Below are positions 25,297 to 35,326 of a DNA stretch of 64,000 nt, in pieces. Made by a program: the position numbers and the translations under genes. Origin of the DNA: Sphingomonas populi (GTDB taxonomy: Bacteria > Pseudomonadota > Alphaproteobacteria > Sphingomonadales > Sphingomonadaceae); the NCBI RefSeq assembly GCF_004208535.1, contig NZ_SGIS01000001.1, positions 62,001 through 126,000 of the forward strand. Reading direction: 5' to 3'. The first letter of the stretch is position 1, and each line of letters begins with the position of its first letter. The notes under the pieces are model-generated. The model was not told the origin of the DNA. It worked only from the letters and a program-made list of their open reading frames with translations, and made no database searches.

Positions 25297-25581
25297 TTAT
25301 CGGCGGTTTGCCCGATCGGGCAGCAGGAAATTGAGCAAGATGAAGCTCACCGCCGCCCCCGCCATCAGCATCGCGATCCAGCCAACCGGCCCGAACACCC
25401 CGCCCCATGCCAACACGGCGAGCATGAAATCGATCGCCACGCACGCCCATGCGCCGCCGCGCAGCACGCTTTGTCGTCTTGCCGGGAGGGCTTCGCCGAA
25501 CCGGGCACGATGCTGCCGGTCGGTCGCGAAGGCGAACAGCAGGAACGCCGCCAGCGCGACCGCGAAGGTCACCGCGATCAT
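25297..25581 (-). CDS. DUF3325 family membrane protein
   Basis: A 94-residue protein with three predicted transmembrane helices (about 1-19, 43-63, 66-87) and basic loops. It matches the DUF3325 proteins that end siderophore-receptor operons. Its function is unknown; location suggests help in reductive release or import of ferric siderophores with the PepSY protein. Its start overlaps the PepSY stop by 4 nt (ATGA), so it is translationally coupled. Confidence 0.8.
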   Translation of the reverse strand: MIAVTFAVALAAFLLFAFATDRQHRARFGEALPARRQSVLRGGAWACVAIDFMLAVLAWGGVFGPVGWIAMLMAGAAVSFILLNFLLPDRANRR

Positions 25582-27131
25582 GCCAGCACCATCGCGCGGG
25601 CGCGGCTGTGTCGTTTCGCAGGAGCACGACGATGCACCGCGCGCGCCGCCCAGCCGAAACCGAGGCCGAACGCCAATAGCGTGAGATCGACGCCCGCCAG
25701 CGTCCAGTCGCCCGCCGCGATCGTCGCCGGTAGCCCCTTGCTCGTCGCCAGCGCATCATAAACCGGCAGCGCCAGCAGCAGCACGGCGGCGATGCCGAGT
25801 TGCTCGACCCACGCGCGGCGCGGCGCACGCACGAAGGCGTGGAGGATCAGCGCGCCCCAGAACACGAACATCGCGTCGATCTCGGCTTGCGCGCGCGCCT
25901 CCATCTCGAGCGGGAGCAGACGGTTCGCCCAGAGGAACCCGACCATCGCGGTCGGAAAACCGGCGACGAAGCCGATGTTGAGCCGCTCGACCAGACGGAA
26001 ACCGAAATGCGGCCGCGCCGGATCGGGCAGTTTCTCGCGCCGCTTGACCGTCCACAGCACCAGCCCGCTCGCCACCATGATCGACCCGCCGAGGCCGCAC
26101 AGGAAATACAGCCAACGCAAGGGTGCATCGGCGAACCGCCCGGCGTGCAACCCGATCATCGCGCCCGCCGTCAGCATCGCCGCGCCCGCCGGTGGCGACG
26201 CCCAGATCAGCCGCCCGCTCCCCCCGTCATAGCTCAACGACGGCGGATAGCTGGAGAGCGTTCCGTGGGCGCTTTGCGACAGCGTGACGCGCGCGGCGGC
26301 ATCGCCCGGCGACGCGACCTGGATATATTCGACCGGCGCGCCCAGCCGGCGCTCGGCATCCTTGAGCAACACGGTCAGATCGACCAGCGGGGCGGGCTTG
26401 CCGGAGCGCGCGACCGGCGCCGCCTGCGGGAACAGTTCGGTGAACAGCGCGGTCGGATCACGGTAATTGGCGACCGCCGCCCACGGCATCAGCATCGTCA
26501 TCAGCGTGACGAGGCCGGTATAGGTGATCATCAGGTGAAACGGCAGGCCGAGCACCGCCACGGCATTATGTCCGTCGAGCCAGGATCGCTGGCCCTTGCC
26601 GCCCCGGAACGTGAAGAAATCGCGGAAGATCTTTTTGTGCGTGACGATGCCGGACAAGATCGCGACCAGCATGAACATTGCGCACACGCCGACGATCCAG
26701 CGCGACCAGATCACCGGCAGATACTGGAGGTCGAAATGGAAACGGTAGAAGAAGTCGCCGCCGCGCGTCTCACGCGCGACCACGGGCTGGCCGTTGCCGT
26801 CGATCATCGCGAGCGTATCACCGCGCGCCTTGCCGGGTTTTTCCTTCGCGCCCGGCACCCAGAACACCGTGCCGCTCGCCGATCGGTCTGACGGAACGGT
26901 GATGAACCACGTCGTCGCGTCCGGCGCGCGCTGTGTGAGGAACGCCTGCTCACCACGCAGCACTCGCGCCGGATCTTCGATGCGCGGCAGTTCGGGTTGC
27001 GCCCAGCGGTTGATCGCCTCACGCCAATAGGCGGCGGTGCCAGCGACGAACACCACGAACAGCACCCAGCCTACCAGCAGCCCGGACCAGGTGTGGAGCG
27101 TCGACTGGCTCTGGCGAAACCCCTTGCTCAT
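25578..27131 (-). CDS. PepSY-associated transmembrane protein (siderophore-type)
   Basis: A 517-residue inner-membrane protein of the PepSY_TM family. It begins with STLHTWSGLLVGWVLFVVFVAGTAAYWREAINRW, then a periplasmic part, and has further helices at about 180-200, 220-245, 345-390 and near the C-terminus. Histidines in the helices (RFHFDLQYLP, LDGHNAV, LIGLHAGRF-like) resemble haem-ligating residues of relatives that reduce ferric siderophores. ATG 27131 overlaps the stop of the DUF3649 gene by 4 nt; the longer open frame upstream belongs to that neighbour. It is third in a receptor-DUF3649-PepSY-DUF3325 operon. Confidence 0.88.
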   Translation of the reverse strand: MSKGFRQSQSTLHTWSGLLVGWVLFVVFVAGTAAYWREAINRWAQPELPRIEDPARVLRGEQAFLTQRAPDATTWFITVPSDRSASGTVFWVPGAKEKPGKARGDTLAMIDGNGQPVVARETRGGDFFYRFHFDLQYLPVIWSRWIVGVCAMFMLVAILSGIVTHKKIFRDFFTFRGGKGQRSWLDGHNAVAVLGLPFHLMITYTGLVTLMTMLMPWAAVANYRDPTALFTELFPQAAPVARSGKPAPLVDLTVLLKDAERRLGAPVEYIQVASPGDAAARVTLSQSAHGTLSSYPPSLSYDGGSGRLIWASPPAGAAMLTAGAMIGLHAGRFADAPLRWLYFLCGLGGSIMVASGLVLWTVKRREKLPDPARPHFGFRLVERLNIGFVAGFPTAMVGFLWANRLLPLEMEARAQAEIDAMFVFWGALILHAFVRAPRRAWVEQLGIAAVLLLALPVYDALATSKGLPATIAAGDWTLAGVDLTLLAFGLGFGWAARAVHRRAPAKRHSRARAMVLA

Positions 27132-27442
27132 GCCCGGCCGCCCGCGAGGATCGATCCCCAGGTAATCGCGCCCGCGACCAGCCCGGCGAGCGCCACCGTC
27201 CAGAGCGCCCGCCAGCCGCTCCGCGCCGCGAACGCCCACATCGCCGTCACCGCACACAATGCGAACGCGACCAAAGTGGCGGCGACCGCCGCCTGCGCCG
27301 GGCCACCCGGCAGCACCCGCGCCAGCGCCATCGCCCACAGGCTCGCCACCGCATAGCCGCCCGGCATCGCCACCAACACGCGCAACGCCGTATCGCCGCG
27401 CTGCCGCCAGCGCGCGCCCGGCCCCATCGCGGCCCGGCTCAT
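27128..27442 (-). CDS. DUF3649 family membrane protein
   Basis: A 104-residue protein with three predicted membrane helices. The pattern ALRVLVAMPGGYAVASLWAMALARVLPG near the N-terminus is typical of DUF3649, a family found almost only beside TonB siderophore receptors and PepSY proteins. The chosen ATG (27442) gives MSRAAMGPGARW; the frame is open to 27469. It overlaps the PepSY start by 4 nt. Function unknown, likely part of ferric-siderophore utilisation. Confidence 0.8.
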   Translation of the reverse strand: MSRAAMGPGARWRQRGDTALRVLVAMPGGYAVASLWAMALARVLPGGPAQAAVAATLVAFALCAVTAMWAFAARSGWRALWTVALAGLVAGAITWGSILAGGRA

Positions 27443-27479
27443 GCGAGACTCCGGGCGACGGCGGGGCAAATCACGCCGC

Positions 27480-29669
27480 TCACCACTTGTACGAGATGGT
27501 GCCCTGAACGGTGCGGCGATTGCCGTACCAGCACCATTGGTAGTCGAGGTAGCAGGTCGTGACGTACTTCTTGTCGAAGATGTTGGCCGCGTTCACGCTG
27601 AGCGCCAGTCCGTCGAGCCGTGGCGAGAGCTTGCCGAGATTGTACCGCGCGAGCGCATCGAACACGGTGAAGCCCGGCGTGCTGACCGCCGAAGTGCTGC
27701 TCGCGGAAATGCTGTCGACCTGGCGTACCGAGCCGCCGATGGCGAAGCCTTCCAGATCGCCGGTATGTGGTGCCCATTCGAGGTTGAACGTGGTGCCGCC
27801 GCGACCGACGCCGAGAATGCCATAGCCGACCGTCGCCGGATTGGCGGTGTCTTTCACCGTCCGAACCTTCTGGCGGCTAAATGCCAGACGCGCGTTGAAA
27901 TCGTGCGGCAGCGGCGCATTCGCCTCGACCTCGAAGCCTTCCGAGCGGACTTCGCCACCCTGCAGGCCCACGAAGGTGATGGGATTGTATGTCACCACAT
28001 TGGTCTGGTTGATGTGGAACCATGCACCCGTGACGAGAATGCTGGTGCCCGGCACCGCATATTTCGCGCCGAATTCGAGTTGCTTGCCGAGCGACGGGCG
28101 TGCCGCGCCAAGGGTGCCATCCGAACGGATCACCACCGCGTTCTGCGGCTCGAACGAGGTCGAATAGCTCGCATAGGGCGCAAGCCCGAACGCGGTCTTG
28201 TAGAGGATACCAGCGCGATAGGTGAACCGGTCGGACTTCTCGGGCGCGGCCGCTTCGGTAGCGCGCGTCTCCGCCCAGTCTTGGCGCCCGCTCAGCAGAA
28301 CCCGCAGACCACCAACCGAAATCTGGTCCTGTGCATAGAGGCCGGTCTGTTTCTGATGAGGTCGCAGGATGTCTACGCCAAAACTGTCCGGCACCGTCTC
28401 CGGGCCTTTCGGCACCGGCATCGTGCCATAGACCGGCGCATAGCCGTTCAGCGCGGTGCCGGAGCCGAACGCAGACGCCTCATACGCGTCGCCGGTCTGG
28501 TAATCGACGCCGAACAGCACGTCATGCCTAAGCGCGCCGGTCTCGAAGCTGCCGCGCACCTGATTGTCGAACACCCAGGACGTGCCGCGCTCTCGCGTCG
28601 CGTAGGATGCCCGGTTGTAGAGCGTCGAATTCGGATTTGACGCCGCATCGGCCAGCGGGCCTGCCGCATAAACGATACCAAGCTGCGACGTCGCACGCTG
28701 GAAGCGGCCCGCCGCCCGGAAGCTCCAGCCCGATCCGAAATCATGATTGAAGATATACGTTCCCGCGACCTGATCGCGCTTGAAGGTGTTGCCCGGCTCG
28801 CCGAAGTCGCGGGTGGTCGGCAACTGGCCGTTGGGATTGGCCAGCAACGTGCCCGAGGCCGGAAACACGCCATAGCTGCCGTTCTGCGGATCGTGCGAAT
28901 ACGCGCCGAGCAACGTCAGCTTGGTCGCGTGATCGAGATCGATCGTCACCGCGCCCGAGATCGTCTGGCGTTCGCGCGCGCTGAAGGTCTGTTGCGTGTG
29001 CGCGCCGTTGACGCTGCCATAGACGCGCCAATGCACCGACGAGCCGGCGCTGCCGCCGACATCGGCATCGACGCGGTACAGATCATAGGTGCCATAGGTG
29101 CCGGCGACCGCGCCGTAGAAATCCTGATCGAGCGGCAGTTTGCTCGTCAGCGCGACGAGACCGCCGGGGCCGGACTGACCGTACAGCACCGAGGCCGGCC
29201 CCTTGACGATCTCGATCCGGTCGAGCCGCGACACGTCGATCTGCGGGCTGAGATAGCCGGCGCCGTCGATCAGCTTGAGGCCGTCGAGGAATTGCGGCGC
29301 ATCGAAGCCGCGCAGCTTGAACTGGTCGTACACCTCGGCGCTCGATCCGCGCTGCTCGGTGGTGACGCCCGCGACGAAGCGCAGTGCCTGATTGAGATTG
29401 GCAATGCCGAGATCGGCAATGTCGGCCGAACTGATGACGCTGATCGACTGCGGCGTCTCGGCGATCGGCGCGGCGCTCTTGGTCCCCGCCGACGATTCGG
29501 TGCGCGGCCGCGCGCCGGTGACGACAATCGTATCGCGATCGTCGGTGCTGTCGTTCAAGGCGCTATCCGCAGCGGTGTTCGCACCTTCGGCGGCGGCGGG
29601 CGCGGCCCAGGCCGGCGTACAATACATGGCCGTGCTCATCAGCAAGCCGGCGAAGAGGTGGCGCGTCAT
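27480..29669 (-). CDS. TonB-dependent siderophore receptor
   Basis: A 729-residue outer-membrane receptor. A signal peptide (MTRHLFAGLLMSTAMYCTPAWA) is followed by the TonB box-like segment DTIVVTGA (about 47-54). The plug domain has APIAETPQSISVISSADIADL and RLDRIEIVKGPASVLYGQSGPGGLVALTSKLP, classical for hydroxamate-type siderophore receptors. The rest is a 22-strand barrel ending in the C-terminal aromatic GTISYKW. It heads an operon with DUF3649, PepSY and DUF3325 genes. Iron regulation is expected; only a half-matching Fur-like sequence is visible upstream, so this is not claimed. Confidence 0.94.
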   Translation of the reverse strand: MTRHLFAGLLMSTAMYCTPAWAAPAAAEGANTAADSALNDSTDDRDTIVVTGARPRTESSAGTKSAAPIAETPQSISVISSADIADLGIANLNQALRFVAGVTTEQRGSSAEVYDQFKLRGFDAPQFLDGLKLIDGAGYLSPQIDVSRLDRIEIVKGPASVLYGQSGPGGLVALTSKLPLDQDFYGAVAGTYGTYDLYRVDADVGGSAGSSVHWRVYGSVNGAHTQQTFSARERQTISGAVTIDLDHATKLTLLGAYSHDPQNGSYGVFPASGTLLANPNGQLPTTRDFGEPGNTFKRDQVAGTYIFNHDFGSGWSFRAAGRFQRATSQLGIVYAAGPLADAASNPNSTLYNRASYATRERGTSWVFDNQVRGSFETGALRHDVLFGVDYQTGDAYEASAFGSGTALNGYAPVYGTMPVPKGPETVPDSFGVDILRPHQKQTGLYAQDQISVGGLRVLLSGRQDWAETRATEAAAPEKSDRFTYRAGILYKTAFGLAPYASYSTSFEPQNAVVIRSDGTLGAARPSLGKQLEFGAKYAVPGTSILVTGAWFHINQTNVVTYNPITFVGLQGGEVRSEGFEVEANAPLPHDFNARLAFSRQKVRTVKDTANPATVGYGILGVGRGGTTFNLEWAPHTGDLEGFAIGGSVRQVDSISASSTSAVSTPGFTVFDALARYNLGKLSPRLDGLALSVNAANIFDKKYVTTCYLDYQWCWYGNRRTVQGTISYKW

Positions 29670-29836
29670 TTTATTCCCCGAATCAAGTCTCAGGGCGGCG
29701 AAGTGACGTATTTGCGATCGATTATCAATAGCACTAATCGAAATGTGCGATGAATGCCGGGCGGTGCGTCGATCCAGTGCGGTTGCCAATTGCAATGACA
29801 CCGGTTTACCATCTGCCATCGTAACGGAGAGGGCAT

Positions 29837-31426
29837 ATGGCACGCGCGCCGGACGGGCATCAGATCGATCGCCGCGCCTTAATCGGCGGAGCCGCCGCCG
29901 CGCTCGCGCTGCTACCGCGCGCCGCCCGCGCGACGGCAGCCGCGAAGCGCGTCGCCGCGCCCGCAGGCATCTTCGTCGGCGAAGGCCAGACCGTCGGCGT
30001 CGGCGCTCCGGTCTGGAGTTTTCGTGGCATTCGCTACGCCACCGCCGAGCGTTTCCGTGCGCCGCGCCCCTACGCCACACCCGGCAAACAGCGCGACGCC
30101 GCCGCCTTCGGCCCGGTCTGTCCGCAAACCGGCGACACTTACACTCCGCAATCCGAGGACTGCCTGTACCTCAACGTCTGGACCGCGAACCCCGCGCCGC
30201 GCGCGAAGCTGCCGGTGATGCTCTACATCCACGGCGGCGCCTATTCGGGCGGCAGCGTCACCGATCCGCTCAACGACGGCGCCGCACTCGCCGGGCGCGG
30301 CGACGTGGTCGTCGTCACCGTCAACCACCGGCTCAACGCGTTCGGCTATCTCTATCTCGCACGGCTCGATCGGCGCTTTCCCGACAGCGGCAATGCCGGC
30401 CAGCTCGATCTGATCTGCGCATTGCGCTGGGTGCGCGACAATATCGCCGCGTTCGGCGGCGATCCCGGACGAGTCATGCTGTTCGGCCAGTCCGGCGGCG
30501 GCGCCAAGATCGCCACGCTCACCGGCATGCCCGCCGCCACCGGCCTGTTCCACCGCGCCGCGACGATGAGCGGCCAGCAAGTGACCGCGCAAGGCCCGCT
30601 CCACGCGACCGAGCGCACGCGTGCGTTTCTCGACGCGGTCGGCGTCAAACCGGGCGCGCTTCAGCCGCTCCTCGACATGCCAGCCGAAAGACTTGTCGAG
30701 GGATTGCGCGCGCGTGATCCGGTGATGGCCGGCGCCGTCTCGTTCGCGCCCGTGCTCGACATGACCTGGCTGGTCCGCCACCCGTTCTGGCCCGACGCCA
30801 ACCCGATTGGCCGGTCGATCCCGATGATCCTCGGCAACACGCATGACGAGACACGCGGCTTCATCCCGCCCGAGACGACCAAGACGCTGACGTGGGACAC
30901 ACTGCCCGACCGGCTCGCCCCCGAACTGCGGATCGACGTTCTGCCCGAATGGGTCGTCGGCGAATATCGCAAGCAGTTCCCGGAGTGGTCGCCGAGCGAT
31001 GTCTTCTATGCCGCCACCACCGCCGGGCGAAGCTGGCGCGGACAGGTGATCGAGGCCGAGGAGCGCGCCCGCGCCGGCGCGCCGGCCTGGGTCTATCAGG
31101 TCGATTTCACCTCACGCACCGATCCACGGCGCGGCGCCTTCCACACGATCGACATCCCGCTCGTGTTCGGCACGCTCGGCGCGACCGGCTCGCAGACCGG
31201 CATCGGCCCGGATGCGCGCGCCGCCTCCGCCGCTATGCAGGAGCGTTTCGTCGCCTTCGCGCGCACCGGCGACCCCAACCACGCCGGACTGCCGGCGTGG
31301 CCGCGCTACGACCTCGCCACCCGCGCGACGATGCTCTTCGACGCGACCAGCCGGGTCGAGAACGATCCGCGCCGCTGGCAACGCGAACTGTTCGCCCGCA
31401 TCCCCTACATCCAGCCGGGCACCTGA
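29837..31426 (+). CDS. Type-B carboxylesterase, Tat-exported
   Basis: A 529-residue alpha/beta hydrolase of the carboxylesterase/lipase (CE10-like, PF00135) family. The N-terminus has a twin-arginine signal (DRRALIGGAAAALALLPRAARA). The oxyanion hole is in YIHGGAYSGG, the nucleophile in FGQSGGGAK, the acid in NTHDETR and the histidine in AFHTIDIPLVFG. The common family motif EDCLYLNVW is present. The substrate is unknown; position beside a fucosidase and fucose genes suggests deacylation of plant or algal glycans, but that is inference. It is divergent from the TonB receptor operon and convergent with the GH95 gene. Confidence 0.9.
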   Translation: MARAPDGHQIDRRALIGGAAAALALLPRAARATAAAKRVAAPAGIFVGEGQTVGVGAPVWSFRGIRYATAERFRAPRPYATPGKQRDAAAFGPVCPQTGDTYTPQSEDCLYLNVWTANPAPRAKLPVMLYIHGGAYSGGSVTDPLNDGAALAGRGDVVVVTVNHRLNAFGYLYLARLDRRFPDSGNAGQLDLICALRWVRDNIAAFGGDPGRVMLFGQSGGGAKIATLTGMPAATGLFHRAATMSGQQVTAQGPLHATERTRAFLDAVGVKPGALQPLLDMPAERLVEGLRARDPVMAGAVSFAPVLDMTWLVRHPFWPDANPIGRSIPMILGNTHDETRGFIPPETTKTLTWDTLPDRLAPELRIDVLPEWVVGEYRKQFPEWSPSDVFYAATTAGRSWRGQVIEAEERARAGAPAWVYQVDFTSRTDPRRGAFHTIDIPLVFGTLGATGSQTGIGPDARAASAAMQERFVAFARTGDPNHAGLPAWPRYDLATRATMLFDATSRVENDPRRWQRELFARIPYIQPGT

Positions 31427-31442
31427 CCCGAACCGACGACCG

Positions 31443-33821
31443 TCAGGCCGCGCGGAACCGCGCCTGAGTCAACTCGACCGGACGGCCCGGCACGAGCGCG
31501 ATCTGCTGCGACACCGCGCCATAGCGCACCGTCGCTGGTCCTGCCCGCGTGGCGACGATCGTCGCCGAGACGAGCACGCCGTCGCGCCACGCGATATCCA
31601 GCGTATAGCCGCCCCGCGCTCGCAGCCCCCGCACCGATCCGCTCGGCCACGCTTTAGGCAGCGCCGGCAGCAACTGGATCAACCCGCCCTGGCTTTGCAG
31701 CAACATCTCAGTCATGCCCGAGGTGCCGCCGAAATTGCCGTCGATCTGGAACGGCGGGTGCGCGTCGAACAGGTTGGGATAGGTGCGCTCCGGCCCGAGC
31801 AGGAAGCGCAGAATCTCGTGCGCGTGGTCGCCATCGCGCAGCCGCGCCCACAGGTTGATCCGCCACGCCGTCGCCCATCCCGTCGCCCGGTCGCCACGGA
31901 TTTCGAGCGACCGCTTCGCCGCCGCCGCCAGCGCTGGCGTGCGGTCGAGATCGATCTGGTCGCTCGGGAACAGGCCGTAGAGGTGCGAGACGTGGCGGTG
32001 GTGGATGTCCTCCGCCCCCATGTCCCAGTCGAACGGCCATTCCTGCAACTGCCCGGCCGAACCGATCTTGAGCGGCAGCAGCTTCGCCCGCGCCGCCGCG
32101 ATCTCGCTGGACAGCGCGGCATCGGTGCCGAGGATCTTCGCGGCCGCGGTCGTCTGGTCGAACAGATCGCGCAGGATCTCCATGTCCATCGTCGGCCCAA
32201 AGATCAGCGACGCGCCATGCCCGTGCGGATTCTCGGGCGAGAGCGATGGGTTGGTGACGAGATGCCCGCTCGCCGGATCGACTTGCAGTGTATCGAGGAA
32301 GAACAGGCACGCACCACGCATCAGCGGATAGACCGAGGCGAGGAACGCAGTGTCGCGGTGGAAGTCGTAATGCTCCCACAGATGCGTACACAGCCACGCC
32401 CCACCCATCGGCCACAGCCCGTAGGGCGCACCGTCGATCGGCGCGGTCGCGCGCCACAGGTCGGTGTTGTGATGCGCCACCCAGCCGCGCGCGCCGTACA
32501 TCTCGCGCGCGGTGCGCCCGCCCGTCACCGCCAGGTCGCGCACCAGCCGCACCAGCGGCTCGACGCATTCGGCGAGATTGGTCGTCTCCGCCGGCCAATA
32601 GTTCATCTCGGTGTTGATGTTGATCGTGTACTTGCTGCCCCAGGGCGGGTTGTTCGATTCGTTCCACAGCCCTTGCAAATTGGACGCCTGACCGCCGGGC
32701 CGCGACGAACCGATCAGCAGGTAGCGGCCATAATGATAATACAGCGCGGCCAGCCCCGGATCGTCCTGCGTCACTGCCGCCGCGATGCGCTGGTCGGTCG
32801 GCAAAGCGCGGCCCGGCGTGGTGCCAAGGTCGATCGCGACGCGGCGGAACAGGCGGCGGTGGTCGGCGCTGGTAGCGGCGGCGATCCGCGCGAAGCTCCG
32901 GCGGGTGGCGGCGGCGATCTGCGCGCGCGTGATCGCATCGGGATCGCCGCCGACATCGTCGAATCGGCGGTAGCTGGTCGCCATCGCGATCAGCAACGTC
33001 ACCGAATCCGCATGAGACACGGTCAGCGCCGCGCCATCGCTCGCGACCGTGCCGCCCTGCGCCAGCACGCGCACCCGCGCCGCGAAGCGCAAGGCTGCCG
33101 GAATACCCTCATCGGATTCGTTGCGGCCCGCCAGAAGGATCGTATCGCGGCCCTCGACCACGACCGACGAATCCTTCATCCCCGTGGCGAGCGCGAGCCG
33201 GAGCGAGACCTTGCCGGGTTTGTCGGCGGCGATCCGCACCGCGATCACCTGATCGACCGCCGACGCCACCACCGTCCGCGTGAAGCGGACGCCGTCCTGC
33301 GTGAAGCGCGTTTCGGCCTCGGCCGCATCGAGATCGAGCGAACGGCGATAGTCCTGCGCCTGCGCATCGGCGACCCCCGGCATCGTGATCGCCAGATCGC
33401 CGACCGACTTGTATTTGGTCTGCTTGAGCGGCGTCGCCATCACATGCGCCTGGGCGTAGGCCTCGGCCTCGGCATAGCGGCCGGCGAAGATCAGCCGGCG
33501 CACTTCGGGCAGGCTGGCGCGCGCCTGCGGGTTGACCGGATCATAGGGACCGCCGCCCCACAATGTACTCTCATTGAGCTGGAGCCGTTCGGCACCGATG
33601 CCACCGAACACCATCGCGCCGATCCGCCCGTTGCCGACCGGCAGCGCCTCAGTCCAGACGGCGGCGGGGCGCGTGTACCACAGCAAGGTCTCGCTCGCCG
33701 CCTGCGCTGGTGTCGCGGCTGCGGCGGAAGGCAAACCGGCGGCAAGCGCGCCGGCACCACCCGACGCCAACGCAAGCGCGACCGCCTCGCGGCGTGTGAC
33801 CGCTCCAGATTCGTCGATCAT
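31443..33821 (-). CDS. GH95 family alpha-L-fucosidase (or alpha-L-galactosidase)
   Basis: A 792-residue glycoside hydrolase of family 95, which removes terminal alpha-1,2-L-fucose or related sugars by inversion. A Tat signal ([20 protein letters not shown]) directs export. The N-terminal beta domain begins with [28 protein letters not shown]. The catalytic (alpha/alpha)6 barrel has the conserved [11 protein letters not shown] with the asparagines that activate water, and NPSLSPEN and FQIDGNFGG motifs. ATG 33821 is preferred to 33836. It is divergent from L-fuconate dehydratase and FucP, which would metabolise the sugar it frees. Confidence 0.92.
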   Translation of the reverse strand: MIDESGAVTRREAVALALASGGAGALAAGLPSAAAATPAQAASETLLWYTRPAAVWTEALPVGNGRIGAMVFGGIGAERLQLNESTLWGGGPYDPVNPQARASLPEVRRLIFAGRYAEAEAYAQAHVMATPLKQTKYKSVGDLAITMPGVADAQAQDYRRSLDLDAAEAETRFTQDGVRFTRTVVASAVDQVIAVRIAADKPGKVSLRLALATGMKDSSVVVEGRDTILLAGRNESDEGIPAALRFAARVRVLAQGGTVASDGAALTVSHADSVTLLIAMATSYRRFDDVGGDPDAITRAQIAAATRRSFARIAAATSADHRRLFRRVAIDLGTTPGRALPTDQRIAAAVTQDDPGLAALYYHYGRYLLIGSSRPGGQASNLQGLWNESNNPPWGSKYTININTEMNYWPAETTNLAECVEPLVRLVRDLAVTGGRTAREMYGARGWVAHHNTDLWRATAPIDGAPYGLWPMGGAWLCTHLWEHYDFHRDTAFLASVYPLMRGACLFFLDTLQVDPASGHLVTNPSLSPENPHGHGASLIFGPTMDMEILRDLFDQTTAAAKILGTDAALSSEIAAARAKLLPLKIGSAGQLQEWPFDWDMGAEDIHHRHVSHLYGLFPSDQIDLDRTPALAAAAKRSLEIRGDRATGWATAWRINLWARLRDGDHAHEILRFLLGPERTYPNLFDAHPPFQIDGNFGGTSGMTEMLLQSQGGLIQLLPALPKAWPSGSVRGLRARGGYTLDIAWRDGVLVSATIVATRAGPATVRYGAVSQQIALVPGRPVELTQARFRAA

Positions 33822-33954
33822 CCCGCTCCACCTCACTTGTTTGAACGTGTTTGCCTTGGCGAAAACATGTTTGCAAGCGATGCTGGCTGGAGAAGCTTGA
33901 GGCGGACCATTGCAGCGCGTTTTGCGCTTGATAGGCCAAAGGATCGCCTCTATC

Positions 33955-33968
33955 TTTCAAATATGAAA
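33955..33968. promoter_or_regulatory. Small palindrome in the fucose divergent promoter
   Basis: TTTCA-AATA-TGAAA, a 5-bp inverted repeat with a 4-bp spacer, in an A/T-rich patch 36 bp before the fuconate dehydratase start. A looser repeat with TGTTTGCC and GGCGAAAACA lies at about 33848-33870. Either could be an operator for a sugar-responsive regulator; no such regulator gene is nearby. Confidence 0.3.
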
Positions 33969-34003
33969 TATCACTATCGTATCGGCAGGACGTGCGTCGG
34001 CGC

Positions 34004-35293
34004 ATGACGCGCATAACCGGCCTCAGGACGCTCGATCTCCGCTTTCCGACCAGCGCGTCGCTCGACGGGTCGGACGCGATGAACCCCGATCCCGATTATT
34101 CCGCCGCGTATGTGATCCTCGATACCGACACGGCGGGTCTCGCCGGCCACGGCCTTACCTTCACGATCGGGCGCGGTAACGAAGTCTGCGTCGCGGCGAT
34201 CGAAGCGCTGCGCGATCTGGTGATGGGCCTCGATCTCGACTGGATCGCCGCCGACGCCGGGCGCTTCTGGCGGCACATGACCTCGGACAGCCAGTTGCGC
34301 TGGATCGGGCCGGACAAGGGCGCGATCCACCTCGCCACCGGCGCGGTGGTCAACGCGGTGTGGGATCTGTGGGCGAAGGCCGCAGGCAAGCCTTTGTGGC
34401 GGCTGGTCGCCGAGATGTCGCCCGAGGAGATCGTCCGCGCGGTCGATTTCCGCTACCTCACCGATTGCATCACCCCCGACGAGGCGCTCGCGCTGCTGCG
34501 GTCACGCGAAGCCGGCAAGGCCGAGCGCATCGCCACGCTCGAGGCCGAGGGCTACCCGTGCTACACCACGTCGGCGGGCTGGCTCGGCTATTCGGACGAG
34601 AAGCTGCGGCGGCTCGCCGAAGAGGCGGTCGCGGCGGGCTTCAACCACCTCAAGCTCAAGGTCGGCGCCAATCTCGACGACGACATCCGCCGCCTCCGCA
34701 TCGCGCGCGACGTGATCGGACCCGACCGCGCGCTGATGATCGACGCCAATCAGGTGTGGGAGGTCGGTCAGGCGATCGACTGGGTCAATGCGCTCGCCTT
34801 CGCGAAGCCGTGGTTCATCGAGGAGCCGACCAGCCCCGACGACGTACTCGGCCACGCCGCGATCTGGCGCGGCATCGGCGACATCAAGATCGCGACCGGC
34901 GAGATGTGCCAGAATCGCATCCTCTTCAAACAGTTCATCATGGCGGGCGCGATCGATGTCGTGCAGATCGACGCGTGCCGGATCGGCGGGGTCAACGAAA
35001 TCCTCGCGGTGCTGCTGATGGCCGCGAAATACGATCTGCCGGTCTGCCCGCACGCGGGCGGAGTCGGCCTGTGCGAATATGTCCAGCATCTCGCGATGAT
35101 CGACTATGTTGCGATATCCGGCACGCGCGAGGGCCGCGTGATCGAATATGTCGACCATCTCCACGAGCATTTCCTCGATCCCTGCACGATCCGCGACGCC
35201 GCGTATCTGCCACCGACGCGACCCGGCTTCTCGATTGAGATGAAGCCGGAAACACTCGTGCGATACCGCTTCCAAAACGATACGACGGCATGA
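34004..35293 (+). CDS. L-fuconate dehydratase
   Basis: A 429-residue enolase-superfamily enzyme of the mandelate racemase subgroup. It converts L-fuconate to 2-keto-3-deoxy-L-fuconate in the oxidative fucose pathway. The active-site set is complete: KLKVG (base Lys about 219), DANQVW, EEPTS and GEMCQNR as metal ligands, and CPHAGGVG with the His. The opening [29 protein letters not shown] is typical of fuconate dehydratase. An in-frame GTG at 33992 would add four residues. It is the first gene of a plus-strand set with fucP and a dehydrogenase, divergent from the fucosidase. Confidence 0.92.
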   Translation: MTRITGLRTLDLRFPTSASLDGSDAMNPDPDYSAAYVILDTDTAGLAGHGLTFTIGRGNEVCVAAIEALRDLVMGLDLDWIAADAGRFWRHMTSDSQLRWIGPDKGAIHLATGAVVNAVWDLWAKAAGKPLWRLVAEMSPEEIVRAVDFRYLTDCITPDEALALLRSREAGKAERIATLEAEGYPCYTTSAGWLGYSDEKLRRLAEEAVAAGFNHLKLKVGANLDDDIRRLRIARDVIGPDRALMIDANQVWEVGQAIDWVNALAFAKPWFIEEPTSPDDVLGHAAIWRGIGDIKIATGEMCQNRILFKQFIMAGAIDVVQIDACRIGGVNEILAVLLMAAKYDLPVCPHAGGVGLCEYVQHLAMIDYVAISGTREGRVIEYVDHLHEHFLDPCTIRDAAYLPPTRPGFSIEMKPETLVRYRFQNDTTA

Positions 35294-35326
35294 AGTGCCG
35301 CTGACCCAAGGACGAGAGGAAAGACT

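Noticed and set aside
29712..29735. Fur box upstream of the siderophore receptor
   Set aside because: Only one half (ATTATCA) matches the consensus; the other half is too different to claim a site, although iron control is likely.
31212..34007. Plus-strand open frame of about 930 codons over the GH95 gene
   Set aside because: Arg-rich shadow frame without domain features; the minus-strand GH95 protein has conserved catalytic motifs and a Tat signal.
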